This document shows, one piece after another, positions 7,293 through 15,164 of a stretch of 23,736 nt of DNA (positions are counted from its first letter, which is position 1; the number at the start of each line of letters is the position of its first letter). The position numbers were made by a program, and so were the translations under genes. Below the pieces are notes generated by a model that had not been told where the DNA came from, did no database searches, and saw only the letters and a program-made list of their open reading frames with translations. Source of the DNA: JBHHZM01 sp046758065 (GTDB lineage Bacteria; Pseudomonadota; Alphaproteobacteria; JAAXGF01); NCBI GenBank assembly GCA_046758065.1, contig JBHHZM010000039.1:1-23736 (forward strand), given 5' to 3'.

Positions 7293-7305
7293 TGCACCCG
7301 GTGCA
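7293..7305. promoter_or_regulatory. TGCACC-C-GGTGCA inverted repeat just before the dCTP deaminase ribosome site
   Basis: A perfect 6-1-6 inverted repeat overlaps the region immediately downstream of a TATCCT-like -10 (7288-7293) and ends just before the AGGGGAG ribosome site. It could be an operator or a small hairpin in the leader. Confidence 0.3.
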
Positions 7306-7323
7306 AAGGGGAGCCGAAACCGC

Positions 7324-8490
7324 GTGATCAGGGCCAGCGTCCAGCCGTCGATTTCCTCCGTCGTTTCCGGCGTCGCCGTCGGCGAAGCGCCGCACCGGAC
7401 GGGCGTGCTTCCGTCGCAGGCGATCCGCGGCCTGATCCAGAACCACCGGATCGAGGCGGTCGAGGACATCCTCGCCGAACAGATTCAGCCCGCCAGCCTC
7501 GATCTCCGCCTCGGCGGCGTCGCCTACCGGGTGCGCGCGAGCTTCATGCCGGGTGCCGATTCGCGGATGATGGACAAGATCGAGCAGTTCGGCATGCACG
7601 AAATCGACCTCGCGAACGGCGCGGTGCTGGAGCGGGGCTGCGTCTACATCGTCCCGCTACTCGAAAGCATACGACTCAGCGGCGATCTCGCCGCTTTCGC
7701 CAACCCGAAGAGCTCGACCGGGCGGCTCGACGTTTTCACGCGGCTTATCACCGACAACGCGATCACGTTCGACCGCGTCGAGCGCAATTACCACGGCCCG
7801 CTGTTCATCGAGATCGCGCCGCGCACCTTCAGCATCGTGGTGCGCAAGGGCTCGCGACTCAATCAGATCAGGCTGCGGCGCGGCTCTCCGGTGTTCGGCA
7901 AGGAGACCCTCCAGAGACTGCACGAGGAAGTGCCGCTGACCGACGCCGGACCGGGCAAGGAGACGATTCGCGAAAAACGGGTCGGGCTGACGATCGACCT
8001 CGAAGGCGACCCGGAAACCGGACTCGTCGGCTATCGAGCCAAGAAGAACGCCGACGTGATCGACGTCGACGCGCGCGCCGCCTACGATCCGGCCGGCTAT
8101 TGGGAGCCTCTCCATTCGAGGCCGGGCGAGGGAATCATCCTCGACCCCCACGACTTCTACATTCTGGCGACCAAGGAGGCGGTGACGGTGCCGCCGACCC
8201 ACGCCGCCGAGATGGTCGCCTACGACACCGGGGTGGGCGAGTTCCGCGTCCATTACGCCGGCTTCTTCGATCCCGGCTTCGGTTACGGCCGGCCCGAAGA
8301 CGCGAGCAAGGCGGTGCTCGAGGTGCGCTCGCACGAGGTGCCGTTCGTGCTCGAGCATGAGCAGATCATCGGCTGGCTGCGATACGAACGCCTGATCGAA
8401 GCGCCCGAGCGCATCTACGGCCAGGGCATCGGCTCGACCTACCAGGGCCAGGGCCTGATGCTCGCCAAGCAGTTCAGACCGCCGGTATAA
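7324..8490 (+). CDS. dcd: 2'-Deoxycytidine 5'-triphosphate deaminase, long alphaproteobacterial form
   Basis: Converts dCTP to dUTP, feeding dTMP synthesis in the cytoplasm. At 388 residues it is about twice the length of the classical Dcd, as in the long form typical of Alphaproteobacteria. Seen motifs include LPSQAIRGLIQ near residue 29, QIQPASLDLRLG near 54, and the strongly conserved ANPKSSTGRLDVFTRLI near 126-142. GPLFIEIAPRTFSIVV and SRLNQIRLRRG follow near 160-185; they carry the acid and Arg/Gln residues of the deaminase/dUTPase trimer fold. The C-terminal half (GIILDPHDFYILATKEAV and YAGFFDPGFGYG) repeats the same fold. The GTG start at 7324 is supported by AGGGGAG ten bases upstream. 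A small membrane-protein gene follows after 92 bases. Confidence 0.93.
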   Translation: MIRASVQPSISSVVSGVAVGEAPHRTGVLPSQAIRGLIQNHRIEAVEDILAEQIQPASLDLRLGGVAYRVRASFMPGADSRMMDKIEQFGMHEIDLANGAVLERGCVYIVPLLESIRLSGDLAAFANPKSSTGRLDVFTRLITDNAITFDRVERNYHGPLFIEIAPRTFSIVVRKGSRLNQIRLRRGSPVFGKETLQRLHEEVPLTDAGPGKETIREKRVGLTIDLEGDPETGLVGYRAKKNADVIDVDARAAYDPAGYWEPLHSRPGEGIILDPHDFYILATKEAVTVPPTHAAEMVAYDTGVGEFRVHYAGFFDPGFGYGRPEDASKAVLEVRSHEVPFVLEHEQIIGWLRYERLIEAPERIYGQGIGSTYQGQGLMLAKQFRPPV

Positions 8491-8537
8491 GAGCGCGGCC
8501 GCGAGGTCAACCCGCCGGCAGGGCGCCCCGAAAGCCG

Positions 8538-8572
8538 CCCGGGTTTGACAGGACACCCGGGGGCGATACAGT
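8538..8572 (+). promoter_or_regulatory. Inverted repeat with an embedded -35, and candidate promoter before the 78-residue gene
   Basis: CCCGGGT (8538-8544) and ACCCGGG (8555-8561) form a perfect 7-bp stem. The 10-base loop contains TTGACA (8545-8550). TACAGT follows at 8567-8572 after 16 bases, a passable -10. Transcription would start near 8579, only about four bases before the ATG at 8583, and no ribosome site is visible. The structure may be a terminator-like stem for the deaminase gene, an operator over the -35, or both. Confidence 0.4.
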
Positions 8573-8582
8573 CCGCGACGCC

Positions 8583-8819
8583 ATGCTCGCCGCCCGTTTC
8601 GACCGCCTCAGGCGCCACCCCAACCCGTGGGTTCGACGGATAGTCGGCGTTCTGCTGGTGATCGGCGGGATGCTCGGTTTCCTGCCGGTGCTCGGCTTCT
8701 GGATGCTGCCTTTGGGCCTGCTCCTGCTCTCCGACGACGTGCCCTGGCTGCGCCGCGCGCGCCGCCGCGCCCAGGTCTGGATCATGCGGCGCTGGCGAGG
8801 CCGGCGGGGCGCGGTATAG
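8583..8819 (+). CDS. Small conserved-type inner-membrane protein (78 residues), function unknown
   Basis: The protein begins with a basic, amphipathic segment (residues 1-20, ending NPWVRRIVG). A hydrophobic hairpin follows at about 19-50 (IVGVLLVIGGMLGFLPVLG and FWMLPLGLLLLSDD), then a very basic tail rich in Arg and Trp. The Gly/Pro between the two hydrophobic halves suggests a helical hairpin in the inner membrane with both ends in the cytoplasm. The composition and the clean hydrophobic block make it a real gene rather than a shadow. No ribosome site is visible; a promoter may start almost at the ATG. I do not recognise a function. It lies between the dCTP deaminase gene and a VOC-fold gene. 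Confidence 0.7.
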   Translation: MLAARFDRLRRHPNPWVRRIVGVLLVIGGMLGFLPVLGFWMLPLGLLLLSDDVPWLRRARRRAQVWIMRRWRGRRGAV

Positions 8820-8885
8820 TGGCGCCACCATGGCGGCACGCGGCGCAACGGGCGGCACGCCGCGCCGCCGCAACGGGAGACCAAT

Positions 8886-9329
8886 ATGGCGACCAAGCGG
8901 GGCGCTCGGGAACCGTGGATGGCGCCCGCCGCCTACGGGCGATCGCTCACGGATCTGACGGTCAATCTGCTGTCGCGCGACGTGGCGGCGGCGCTGCGGT
9001 TCCACCGCGAGGTGCTCGACGCCGAGGTGGTTTACTGCGACCCCGATTTCGCGGTGCTGCGGCGCGGCGCGGCCGAATGGATGCTGCACGCCGACCACAC
9101 CTACGATCGCCATCCGCTCTATGGCAGTCTGAAAGCAGAGATCGCGCGCGGCGTCGGCGCCGAGCTGAGACTGCACGGGCGCGACCCCGACGCGGCCGAG
9201 GCCGCGGCGCGCCGGCTCGGCTACACGGTTCTCGACGGCGCGAGCGACAAGCCGCACGGCCTGCGCGAGGTCTACATCATCGATCCCGACGGCTACATGT
9301 GGGTAGCGGACGTTCCGTCGCCCGCGTAA
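8886..9329 (+). CDS. VOC-superfamily (glyoxalase/dioxygenase-fold) protein
   Basis: A protein of 147 residues with one to two βαβββ modules of the vicinal-oxygen-chelate fold. LTDLTVNLLSRDVAAALRFH followed by REVLDAEVVY (about 21-51) is the classic first strand and helix. FAVLRRGAAEWMLHADHTY gives the middle strands. GAELRLHGRDPDAAEAAARR, then YIIDPDGYMWVAD near the C-terminus, gives the usual last strand with a metal-position Asp/Gly-Tyr. Metal-ligand residues cannot be assigned safely. The ATG at 8886 has GGGAGA upstream. It converges with the ABC operon and ends 19 bases from its stop. The substrate is unknown; antibiotic-binding, dioxygenase and lyase relatives share this fold. Confidence 0.82.
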   Translation: MATKRGAREPWMAPAAYGRSLTDLTVNLLSRDVAAALRFHREVLDAEVVYCDPDFAVLRRGAAEWMLHADHTYDRHPLYGSLKAEIARGVGAELRLHGRDPDAAEAAARRLGYTVLDGASDKPHGLREVYIIDPDGYMWVADVPSPA

Positions 9330-9348
9330 GCGCCGCTGCGCGCCGTTA

Positions 9349-10134
9349 TCACGCTTCGGCGGCGAAGTCCTGAAAGCGCTCGATCGCCGCGCGGTCGTAA
9401 CCGATGCTCGCGGTCAGGAGTTGTTGGGTGTAGGGGTGCGCCGGCGATGAGGTATGGAGTTGCTCGGCCGTCATCTGCTCGACGATCGCGCCGTGATTCA
9501 TGACGCACAGGCGGTCGCACATCTGGGCCACGACCGCGAGATTGTGGCTCACCAGGATATAGGTGAGCCCGTAGTCGCGCCTGAGCCGCATGAGCAGGTT
9601 GAGGACCTCGGCCTGCACCGAAACGTCGAGCGACGAGGTGGGTTCGTCGAGCAGCAGAATGCGGGGCTCGAGGATGAGCGCGCGGGCGATCGCGACGCGC
9701 TGGCGCTGGCCGCCCGAAAGCTGATGCGGATAGCGGAAGCGGAAGGCCGGCCCGAGGCCGACCTCGTCGAGCACCTTGAGGACGCGCCGCTCGACGTCGC
9801 CGAGGTCGTGGACCAGCGCCGGCTCGCCGAGGGCGCGATCGACCGTGTGGCGTGGATGAAGCGAGCCGTAGGGGTCCTGGAAGACCATCTGGACCAGCTT
9901 GTAGAACGCCTTGTCGCGGCGCCGGCCCTGCGGCTTACCGGCCACGGCGATGCGGCCCGTCCACTCGGGATTGAGGCCGCAGATCGCCCTCAGCACGGTC
10001 GACTTGCCCGAGCCCGATTCGCCGACCAGACCGAAACTCTCGCCCTCGGCGACGTCGAACGAAACCCCGCGCACGGCGCGCACGAGGCTGGCGCCGCGAC
10101 CGAAGGTGACGTTCAGGTCCTCGACCGCGATCAC
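9349..10134 (-). CDS. dppF: Peptide/opine/nickel-family ABC transporter ATPase, second (DppF-like)
   Basis: One of the two non-identical ATPases of the importer encoded on this strand. It has 261 residues, with Walker A GESGSGKST at 38-46, Q-loop FQD at 85-87, signature LSGGQRQR at 139-146, Walker B ILLLDEP at 159-165 and the switch His at 197. The C-terminal segment HPYTQQLLTAS is the start of the oligopeptide-ATPase C-terminal motif, but the usual long extension is missing, so it is shorter than Escherichia coli DppF. The start is GTG at 10134, four bases after the DppD-like stop, which indicates translational coupling. It is last in the five-gene operon. Family certain; solute unknown. Confidence 0.9.
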   Translation of the reverse strand: MIAVEDLNVTFGRGASLVRAVRGVSFDVAEGESFGLVGESGSGKSTVLRAICGLNPEWTGRIAVAGKPQGRRRDKAFYKLVQMVFQDPYGSLHPRHTVDRALGEPALVHDLGDVERRVLKVLDEVGLGPAFRFRYPHQLSGGQRQRVAIARALILEPRILLLDEPTSSLDVSVQAEVLNLLMRLRRDYGLTYILVSHNLAVVAQMCDRLCVMNHGAIVEQMTAEQLHTSSPAHPYTQQLLTASIGYDRAAIERFQDFAAEA

Positions 10135-10138
10135 CGGC

Positions 10139-10987
10139 TCACAACCCCTGCTCGAGCCAGGCCGGATCGCGCCGCAGCACCGGCAACTCGCCGTACACGC
10201 CGTCGATCCGCGGCAGGCAGTTCAGCAGGCCGCGAGTATAGGGGTGCTTTGCCTCGCCGAGTTTTTTGGCGTCGCAAATCTCCATCACGCGGCCGGCATA
10301 CATGATCAGCACCCGATCGCAGAACGAGGCCACCAGGTTGAGGTCGTGGCTGATGAAGACGAGGCCCATGCCGCGCTGGCTTACCAGGTCGTCGAGGATC
10401 GCCAGCACCTGAAGCTGCACGGTCACGTCGAGCGCCGAGGTCGGCTCGTCGGCGATCAGCAGGTCGGGATCGGGGGCCAGCATCATGGCGATCATGACGC
10501 GCTGGCCCATGCCGCCCGAGACCTCGTGCGGGTAGGCGGCGTAGACCCGCTCGGGGTCGCGGATGCGTACCACTTCGAGCATTTCGAGCGCGCGGCGGCG
10601 CGTTTCGGCCGGCGAAACGTCGACGTGGACGCGGTAGGCCTCGGCGATCTGGCGGCCGACGTTCATCACCGGGTTGAGCGAGAACTTAGGGTCCTGCATG
10701 ACCATCGAAATGCGCCGGCCGCGGATGGCGCGCATCTTGCGTTCGCTGGCGGCGAGCAGATCGACGCCGTCGAATTCGAGACGGCGCGCCCGCACTTCGC
10801 CGGGCGGCGGCACCAGCCGCAGGATCGAGCGTCCCGTCACCGACTTGCCCGAGCCCGATTCGCCGACGATGCCGAGCTTCTCGCGGCCAAGGCTGAAACT
10901 CACCCCGCGCACCGCTTCGACCAGTCCTTTGGGCGTGGCGAAGTCGACGTGGAGGTCTTCGACGGTAAGCAGCGGCGCACCGCCCAT
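10139..10987 (-). CDS. dppD: Peptide/opine/nickel-family ABC transporter ATPase, first (DppD-like)
   Basis: Partner ATPase of 282 residues. It shows Walker A GESGSGKS at 42-49, Q-loop region MQDPKFSLNPVM near 98, signature VSGGMGQR at 156-163, Walker B LLIADEP at 176-182, switch VFISHD, and the HPYTRGLLNCLPRIDG segment that typifies the DppD/OppD C-terminus. Its N-terminus (PLLTVEDLHVDFATPKG) fixes the start at the ATG at 10987. That ATG overlaps the stop of the DppC-like permease by one base (TGATG), a tight coupling. Four bases separate its stop from the next ATPase gene. It probably heterodimerises with the DppF-like subunit. Confidence 0.92.
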   Translation of the reverse strand: MGGAPLLTVEDLHVDFATPKGLVEAVRGVSFSLGREKLGIVGESGSGKSVTGRSILRLVPPPGEVRARRLEFDGVDLLAASERKMRAIRGRRISMVMQDPKFSLNPVMNVGRQIAEAYRVHVDVSPAETRRRALEMLEVVRIRDPERVYAAYPHEVSGGMGQRVMIAMMLAPDPDLLIADEPTSALDVTVQLQVLAILDDLVSQRGMGLVFISHDLNLVASFCDRVLIMYAGRVMEICDAKKLGEAKHPYTRGLLNCLPRIDGVYGELPVLRRDPAWLEQGL

Positions 10988-11922
10988 CAGACGTTTCCGC
11001 TCTTCGGGTCGAGCACGTCGCGCAGGCCGTCGCCGAGGAGGTTGAAGCCGAGGCTGACGACGAAGATGGCGATTCCCGGGACGGCGGCGACCCACCATTG
11101 GTCCAAGAGATACTGTCGGCCCGACGAGATCATGGCGCCCCATTCGGGCAAGGGCGGTTGCGCGCCCAGGCCCAGGAAACCCAGGCCTGCGGCCGTCAGG
11201 ATGATGCCCGCCATGTCCAGCGTCAGGCGGATGATCACCGAGGAGATGCACAGCGGCACGATGTGGCCGTAAAGAATGCGCAAGGACGAGGTGCCCTGCA
11301 GCTCGGCCGCCATGATGTACTCGCTGTTGCGGATGGTGATGGTCTCGGCCCGCGCCAGCCGGGCATAGGGCGACCAGGTGGTCAGCGCGATCGCCAGAAC
11401 GGCGTTTTCCAGGCCCGGCCCCAGGGCCGAGACGAACGCCAGCGCCAGGATAAGACGAGGAAAGGCGAGAAAGATGTCGGTGAACCGCATCAGGATGTTG
11501 TCGACCCAACCACCGACGTATCCGGCGACGGTGCCGATCAGGAGCCCGATGGGCACGACGATGAGACTCACCAGACCGACGATATAGAGCGTGATGCGCG
11601 CGCCCCAGACGATGCGGTCGTAGATGTCACGGCCCAGTTCGTCGGTGCCGAGCCAATACGCCGTGCTGGGTGGCAGCAGGCGTTGCGACAAGGTCTGCTC
11701 GGTTCCGTCACCCCGTGTCAGGAGTGGGGCCAGGGCGGCGACCACCACCAGGGTGACGATGATCAGCAGGCCGGTCATGGCGATGGGGTTGACGCTGAAG
11801 ACGCGCCAGCCCAGATAAAAGCGCTGGCAACGGGCGTGCCAGACCGATTCCACGGAATCGGACAGCAGCCAAGCCTTCAGCCGGCGCCACACCCCCGGGG
11901 TAATTGCAACGCCGCTGGTCAT
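10987..11922 (-). CDS. dppC: Peptide/opine/nickel-family ABC transporter permease (DppC-like)
   Basis: Inner-membrane permease of 311 residues. A cytoplasmic N-terminal stretch of about 46 residues precedes TM1 (MTGLLIIVTLVVVAALAPLL). The region after it (LPPSTAYWLGTDELGRDIYD) is the OppC N-terminal family signature. The BPD-transport domain covers about residues 110-305, with a coupling-helix region EYIMAAELQGTSSLRILYGH near 218-237 in place of the usual EAA loop. The C-terminus LLGDGLRDVLDPK is also typical of OppC/DppC. The ATG at 11922 overlaps the DppB-like stop by four bases (ATGA). It pairs with the DppB-like permease to form the channel. Confidence 0.93.
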   Translation of the reverse strand: MTSGVAITPGVWRRLKAWLLSDSVESVWHARCQRFYLGWRVFSVNPIAMTGLLIIVTLVVVAALAPLLTRGDGTEQTLSQRLLPPSTAYWLGTDELGRDIYDRIVWGARITLYIVGLVSLIVVPIGLLIGTVAGYVGGWVDNILMRFTDIFLAFPRLILALAFVSALGPGLENAVLAIALTTWSPYARLARAETITIRNSEYIMAAELQGTSSLRILYGHIVPLCISSVIIRLTLDMAGIILTAAGLGFLGLGAQPPLPEWGAMISSGRQYLLDQWWVAAVPGIAIFVVSLGFNLLGDGLRDVLDPKSGNV

Positions 11923-12986
11923 CTTCGCGCTCTGGGATCGGCGATCCGGTAGAGAACGTCGGAGATCATGTTGATCCCGACGAAACAGATACCGACGACC
12001 ACCGTACCGCCAATGACGGCATTCATGTCGGCGTTGAACAGCGAATTCGTGATGTACTGGCCGATGCCGGGCCAGGCGAAGACGGTTTCGGTCAGCACGG
12101 AGCCTTCGAGAAGCGAGGCGTAGGTGAGACCGATGATGGTGATCAGCTGAACGAGCACGTTCCTGAACGCATGGCGCCAGATCACCGCCGCCTCCGACAG
12201 CCCCTTGACCCGCGCCGTGACGATGTATTCCTGGCTGAGCTGATCGAGCATGAAGCTTCGCGTCATGCGCGCGATGTAGGCGAGGGCGTAGGTGGCGAGC
12301 ATGGCCGCCGGCAGGACGAGGTGTGACAGCGCGTTACGAAATACCTCCCATTCCTTCTGCATGGCCGAGTCGAGCAGTATGAAGCCCGTGGTGGGCTCGA
12401 CAATGCCGTCGTAGTAGACCTCGACGCGACCGGGCCCGGGTAGCCACTCGAGCCGCGCGTAAAAGACCAGCAGCGCCATCATGCCGAGCCAGAATATCGG
12501 GACCGAATAGCCGAACAGCCCGACGACGCGGACGATGTGATCGGTCAGCCGGCCCTGTCGGACGGCCGCGACGACCCCCATGGGGACGCCGATGAAAATG
12601 CCGGCGATCGTAGCGACGCTCGCCAACTCCAGGGTGGCCGGGAAGAAGCGGATCAGATCGTCGAGGACCGGCCGGGTGGTCATGATCGATTTGCCGAACT
12701 CGCCTTGCAGCACGTTCGCGAGATAGATCCAGTACTGCTGGATGAGCGACTTATCGAGGCCGAGCTCGAGGCGCATGGCCTCGTAGACCTCCGTCGACGC
12801 GCGGTCGCCGACGATCGCGAGGACCGGGTCGACCGGCATGACCCGCCCGATGACGAAGGTGATGGCGGTCAGGCCCAGGAAGGTCAGCGAAAGGGTGAAG
12901 ACGAGATTCGCGGCCTTGGCGGCGAAAGAGTAAGGGGACGGGCGTTTGCCCGTCCCCGGCACAATTGAGCTGTCGCTATTCGCCAC
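11919..12986 (-). CDS. dppB: Peptide/opine/nickel-family ABC transporter permease (DppB-like)
   Basis: Inner-membrane permease of 355 residues. TM1 (NLVFTLSLTFLGLTAITFVI) is followed by the conserved periplasmic start of the family (LGLDKSLIQQYWIYLANVLQ, then GEFGKSI). Further membrane segments lie at about 118-146, 158-182, 223-246, 278-300 and 322-345. The coupling loop EYIVTARVKGLSEAAVIWRH and the LLEGSVLTETVFAWPGIGQY block are characteristic of DppB. The start is GTG at 12986; the ribosome site is weak, so the first residues are uncertain. It lies 15 bases after the binding-protein stop and overlaps the DppC-like gene by four bases. A periplasmic loop between about 183 and 222 is longer than usual. 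Confidence 0.9.
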   Translation of the reverse strand: MANSDSSIVPGTGKRPSPYSFAAKAANLVFTLSLTFLGLTAITFVIGRVMPVDPVLAIVGDRASTEVYEAMRLELGLDKSLIQQYWIYLANVLQGEFGKSIMTTRPVLDDLIRFFPATLELASVATIAGIFIGVPMGVVAAVRQGRLTDHIVRVVGLFGYSVPIFWLGMMALLVFYARLEWLPGPGRVEVYYDGIVEPTTGFILLDSAMQKEWEVFRNALSHLVLPAAMLATYALAYIARMTRSFMLDQLSQEYIVTARVKGLSEAAVIWRHAFRNVLVQLITIIGLTYASLLEGSVLTETVFAWPGIGQYITNSLFNADMNAVIGGTVVVGICFVGINMISDVLYRIADPRARR

Positions 12987-13001
12987 AGCGGTACTCGATG
13001 G

Positions 13002-14591
13002 TTACTTCTCGATCTTGCGATAGAAAACGAGATCGAAGTTGGAGCCGCTGACAAATCCCGTCACGTTCTTGCGGATCGCAACCTGCTCGTTAAGCTGGAA
13101 CATGATCGAGAACGGCGAGGTCTCCTGCACCTTGCGCTGCAGTTCGCGGTAGAGCTGCTCGCGCTTGCCGAGATCCAGCTCCTTCGCCGCTCGTTCGGTC
13201 AACGCGTTGATCTCCGGGTCGAACCACGACGTCCGCCACGCGAGCTTTCCGGTGAGCTTCGCCTCATCCCGGTTGTCGGGATTGTGCGCGAAGGAATCGG
13301 CGTTGGAATGCGGATCCACGTAGTCCGGCGACCAGCGCGCGACGATGAGATCATGCTTGCGCGCCCGGTATTTCGGCCACAGCGTCTTGCCCTCGGACAG
13401 AATGATTTCCGATTCGATTCCGACCTTCGACAGGTTCTGCTGAAGGGACTGCGCCATCTCGGGAAATGGCGGATCCTTGAGCGTGTCGATGGTCACCTTG
13501 AAACCGCCGTCGGGATACCCGGCCTCGGCGAGCAGCGCCTTCGCTTTTGCGATGTCCAGCGAGTACGGTGTCTCGTCGTACGAAGCCCACAGTCCGGACG
13601 GCCAGAACGCCTGGTGGATCTTTTGCTGCCCGGCGAGGAACGAGTTGACCATGCCCTCGTAATCGATGAGGTAACGTATGGCCTTGCGCACCTGGGGCTT
13701 GCCCAGGATCGGGTGCTTCTCGTTCGACGCCACGTAGGTCAGAGCCGCCTTGGGGTAATTGCCGATGACGATATCGGCGTTACCTTCGAGGCCCTTGATC
13801 TGGTCCGGCGTGAGGTTGCGGGCCATGTCGACGTCGCCCTTCTCGATCAACAGGCGCTGGGCCGACGGCTCGGGCACGTGGCGCAGAATGATGCGCTTCA
13901 GAGTCGGCGAGCCGAGGCGATAGTCCGGATTGGCCTCGAGCGAGACCAACTCGTTCGCCTTCCAGGTCTTGAGGGCGAAGGGCCCCGAACCGGCGCTGTG
14001 GTTCTTCAGCCACTCATAGCCGAGGTCGCCGTTCTTGTCGTGGCTCATGACCAGCTTTTTGTCGACGACCGAACCGACGCCGGCCGACAGCGCGTTCAAT
14101 GCCAACCCAGGCGACAGGTCGACGTTCAGGGTGAGCTGGACGGTTTTGGAATCCGTCGCCTTCACCAGATCGTCGACATTGTCGCCGCTCCAGCCGAACT
14201 GGGTGAAGATGAAGGCAGGCGTCTTGTTGAGCTTGACCACCCGCTGGAGCGAGAAGGCGACGTCGTCCGCGGTCACTGGATTGCCGGAATGGAACTTCTG
14301 GCCGGGCCGGATCTTGAGCGTAATGGTCTTGCCGTCATCGCTAACCGAATAGCTTTCCGCGACGCCGCCGACCAGCTTGGTGAGGTCTTCGGCCTCGTAC
14401 ATCATCACGCGATCGTAGATGTTGGCGATCAACTCCCCGCCGGTGAATTCGAACACCTCGGCCGGGTCGAGCGTAATGATGTCGCTGATGTTCTTGGCCA
14501 TGACGAGGGTGTCTTTCGGCGTCGCCGCATCCGACGACGCAGCGCCGAGGGCGAACACCGCCCCGGCGAGATATGCGAATAATCGTTTCAT
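13002..14591 (-). CDS. dppA: Peptide/opine/nickel-family ABC substrate-binding protein (SBP_bac_5)
   Basis: Periplasmic receptor of 529 residues, usual for this family. A Sec signal occupies residues 1-23 (MKRLFAYLAGAVFALGAASS and a few more). The N-terminal domain shows the family block LDPAEVFEFTGGELIANIYD and RPGQKFHSGNPVTADDVAFS. Later come LKRIILRHVPEPSAQRLLIE, then GDVDMARNLTPDQIKGL, PQVRKAIRYLIDY and the closing MFQLNEQVAIRKNVTGFV. The ATG at 14591 is chosen because GGGAGGA lies five bases upstream and it opens the signal peptide; the open frame extends a further 169 codons without such support. It heads the five-gene operon. Candidate substrates are peptides, opines, glutathione or similar; the pocket cannot be read by eye. 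Confidence 0.93.
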   Translation of the reverse strand: MKRLFAYLAGAVFALGAASSDAATPKDTLVMAKNISDIITLDPAEVFEFTGGELIANIYDRVMMYEAEDLTKLVGGVAESYSVSDDGKTITLKIRPGQKFHSGNPVTADDVAFSLQRVVKLNKTPAFIFTQFGWSGDNVDDLVKATDSKTVQLTLNVDLSPGLALNALSAGVGSVVDKKLVMSHDKNGDLGYEWLKNHSAGSGPFALKTWKANELVSLEANPDYRLGSPTLKRIILRHVPEPSAQRLLIEKGDVDMARNLTPDQIKGLEGNADIVIGNYPKAALTYVASNEKHPILGKPQVRKAIRYLIDYEGMVNSFLAGQQKIHQAFWPSGLWASYDETPYSLDIAKAKALLAEAGYPDGGFKVTIDTLKDPPFPEMAQSLQQNLSKVGIESEIILSEGKTLWPKYRARKHDLIVARWSPDYVDPHSNADSFAHNPDNRDEAKLTGKLAWRTSWFDPEINALTERAAKELDLGKREQLYRELQRKVQETSPFSIMFQLNEQVAIRKNVTGFVSGSNFDLVFYRKIEK

Positions 14592-14675
14592 TTTTGTCCT
14601 CCCGATAATCTGTCCGGCGCCACGGCCGCCCGGTCGTGCAGATACGCGGCGCAGGCCCGGCCCCGGTAGGTCGCA

Positions 14676-14705
14676 ATCATGGCACATGATCGCGGTTGCG
14701 CGATC
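14676..14705. promoter_or_regulatory. Two overlapping perfect inverted repeats upstream of the peptide-type operon
   Basis: ATCATG-gca-CATGAT fills 14676-14690, and GATCGCG-gttg-CGCGATC fills 14688-14705; the two share three bases. CGCAA at 14672-14676 and TTGCG at 14696-14700 form a third nested pair. They lie 85-114 bases before the binding-protein start. They may be protein sites, or mutually exclusive hairpins in the leader RNA. Confidence 0.4.
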
Positions 14706-14902
14706 GTGCAGTGCGAGCGTTACCACGATTCGACGCCGCGAGCCACAGGGTTCGCCCCGAACCTCCGGCGCGGTCTCGGCCCCGCGGCCGCGCCGTGGCC
14801 GGGAAATCCCGTCCGGGCCGCCGCTCTCGCGACGCGCGTGCCGGCAATGTCGCAGACGACGACGCCGTCGTGTGGGGCCAATCCCGAGTCGCCTGCGGGG
14901 CC

Positions 14903-14945
14903 AAAATACAAAAAATCTTGCCAAGCCCCGTAAACCGCGCAAGAT
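14903..14945 (-). terminator. Terminator-like stem-loop with T-run, minus strand, in the leader of the peptide-type operon
   Basis: On the minus strand ATCTTGC (14945-14939) pairs perfectly with GCAAGAT (14921-14915). TTTTT GTATTTT follows at once. The loop of 17 bases is long for a classical terminator, and the stem is only 7 bp. No minus-strand gene ends here, so it would end a short unannotated transcript or act as an attenuator about 310 bases before the operon's first gene. Confidence 0.4.
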
Positions 14946-14956
14946 GCTCGAAGCTG

Positions 14957-14964
14957 GGTTAACC
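14957..14964. promoter_or_regulatory. GGTTAACC palindrome, copy 1
   Basis: A perfect 8-base palindrome, identical to the one at 15166-15173 and 209 bases from it, in the same divergent region. It lies just upstream of the minus-strand terminator-like stem. It may be a shared operator half; no regulator is assigned. Confidence 0.3.
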
Positions 14965-15164
14965 GGGCGCCGGGTAATGCGTGCGGGATAAGCGCGGGCG
15001 AACCGCGTCCCTCGCGCGCGGGCTCGTGTCCGACCCGGCAAGCGGATCGTGACGGAAGCAATGTCGTAAGGAACGCAACAAAGAGAACCGTCGCACAAGG
15101 GCGGGACAGCGGAGCCGTCGCACAGAATTCGTCACGCATCCGTCAAACGGGTTCGTTAGAGACG

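Noticed and set aside
12895..12986. An alternative later start for the DppB-like permease
   Set aside because: The first in-frame ATG lies inside the first membrane segment, so the GTG at 12986 is preferred despite a weak ribosome site.
14680..14699. TGGCAC followed by TTGC, resembling a sigma-54 promoter
   Set aside because: The distance between the GG and GC elements is 15 bases rather than 10, and it would point away from the nearest gene.
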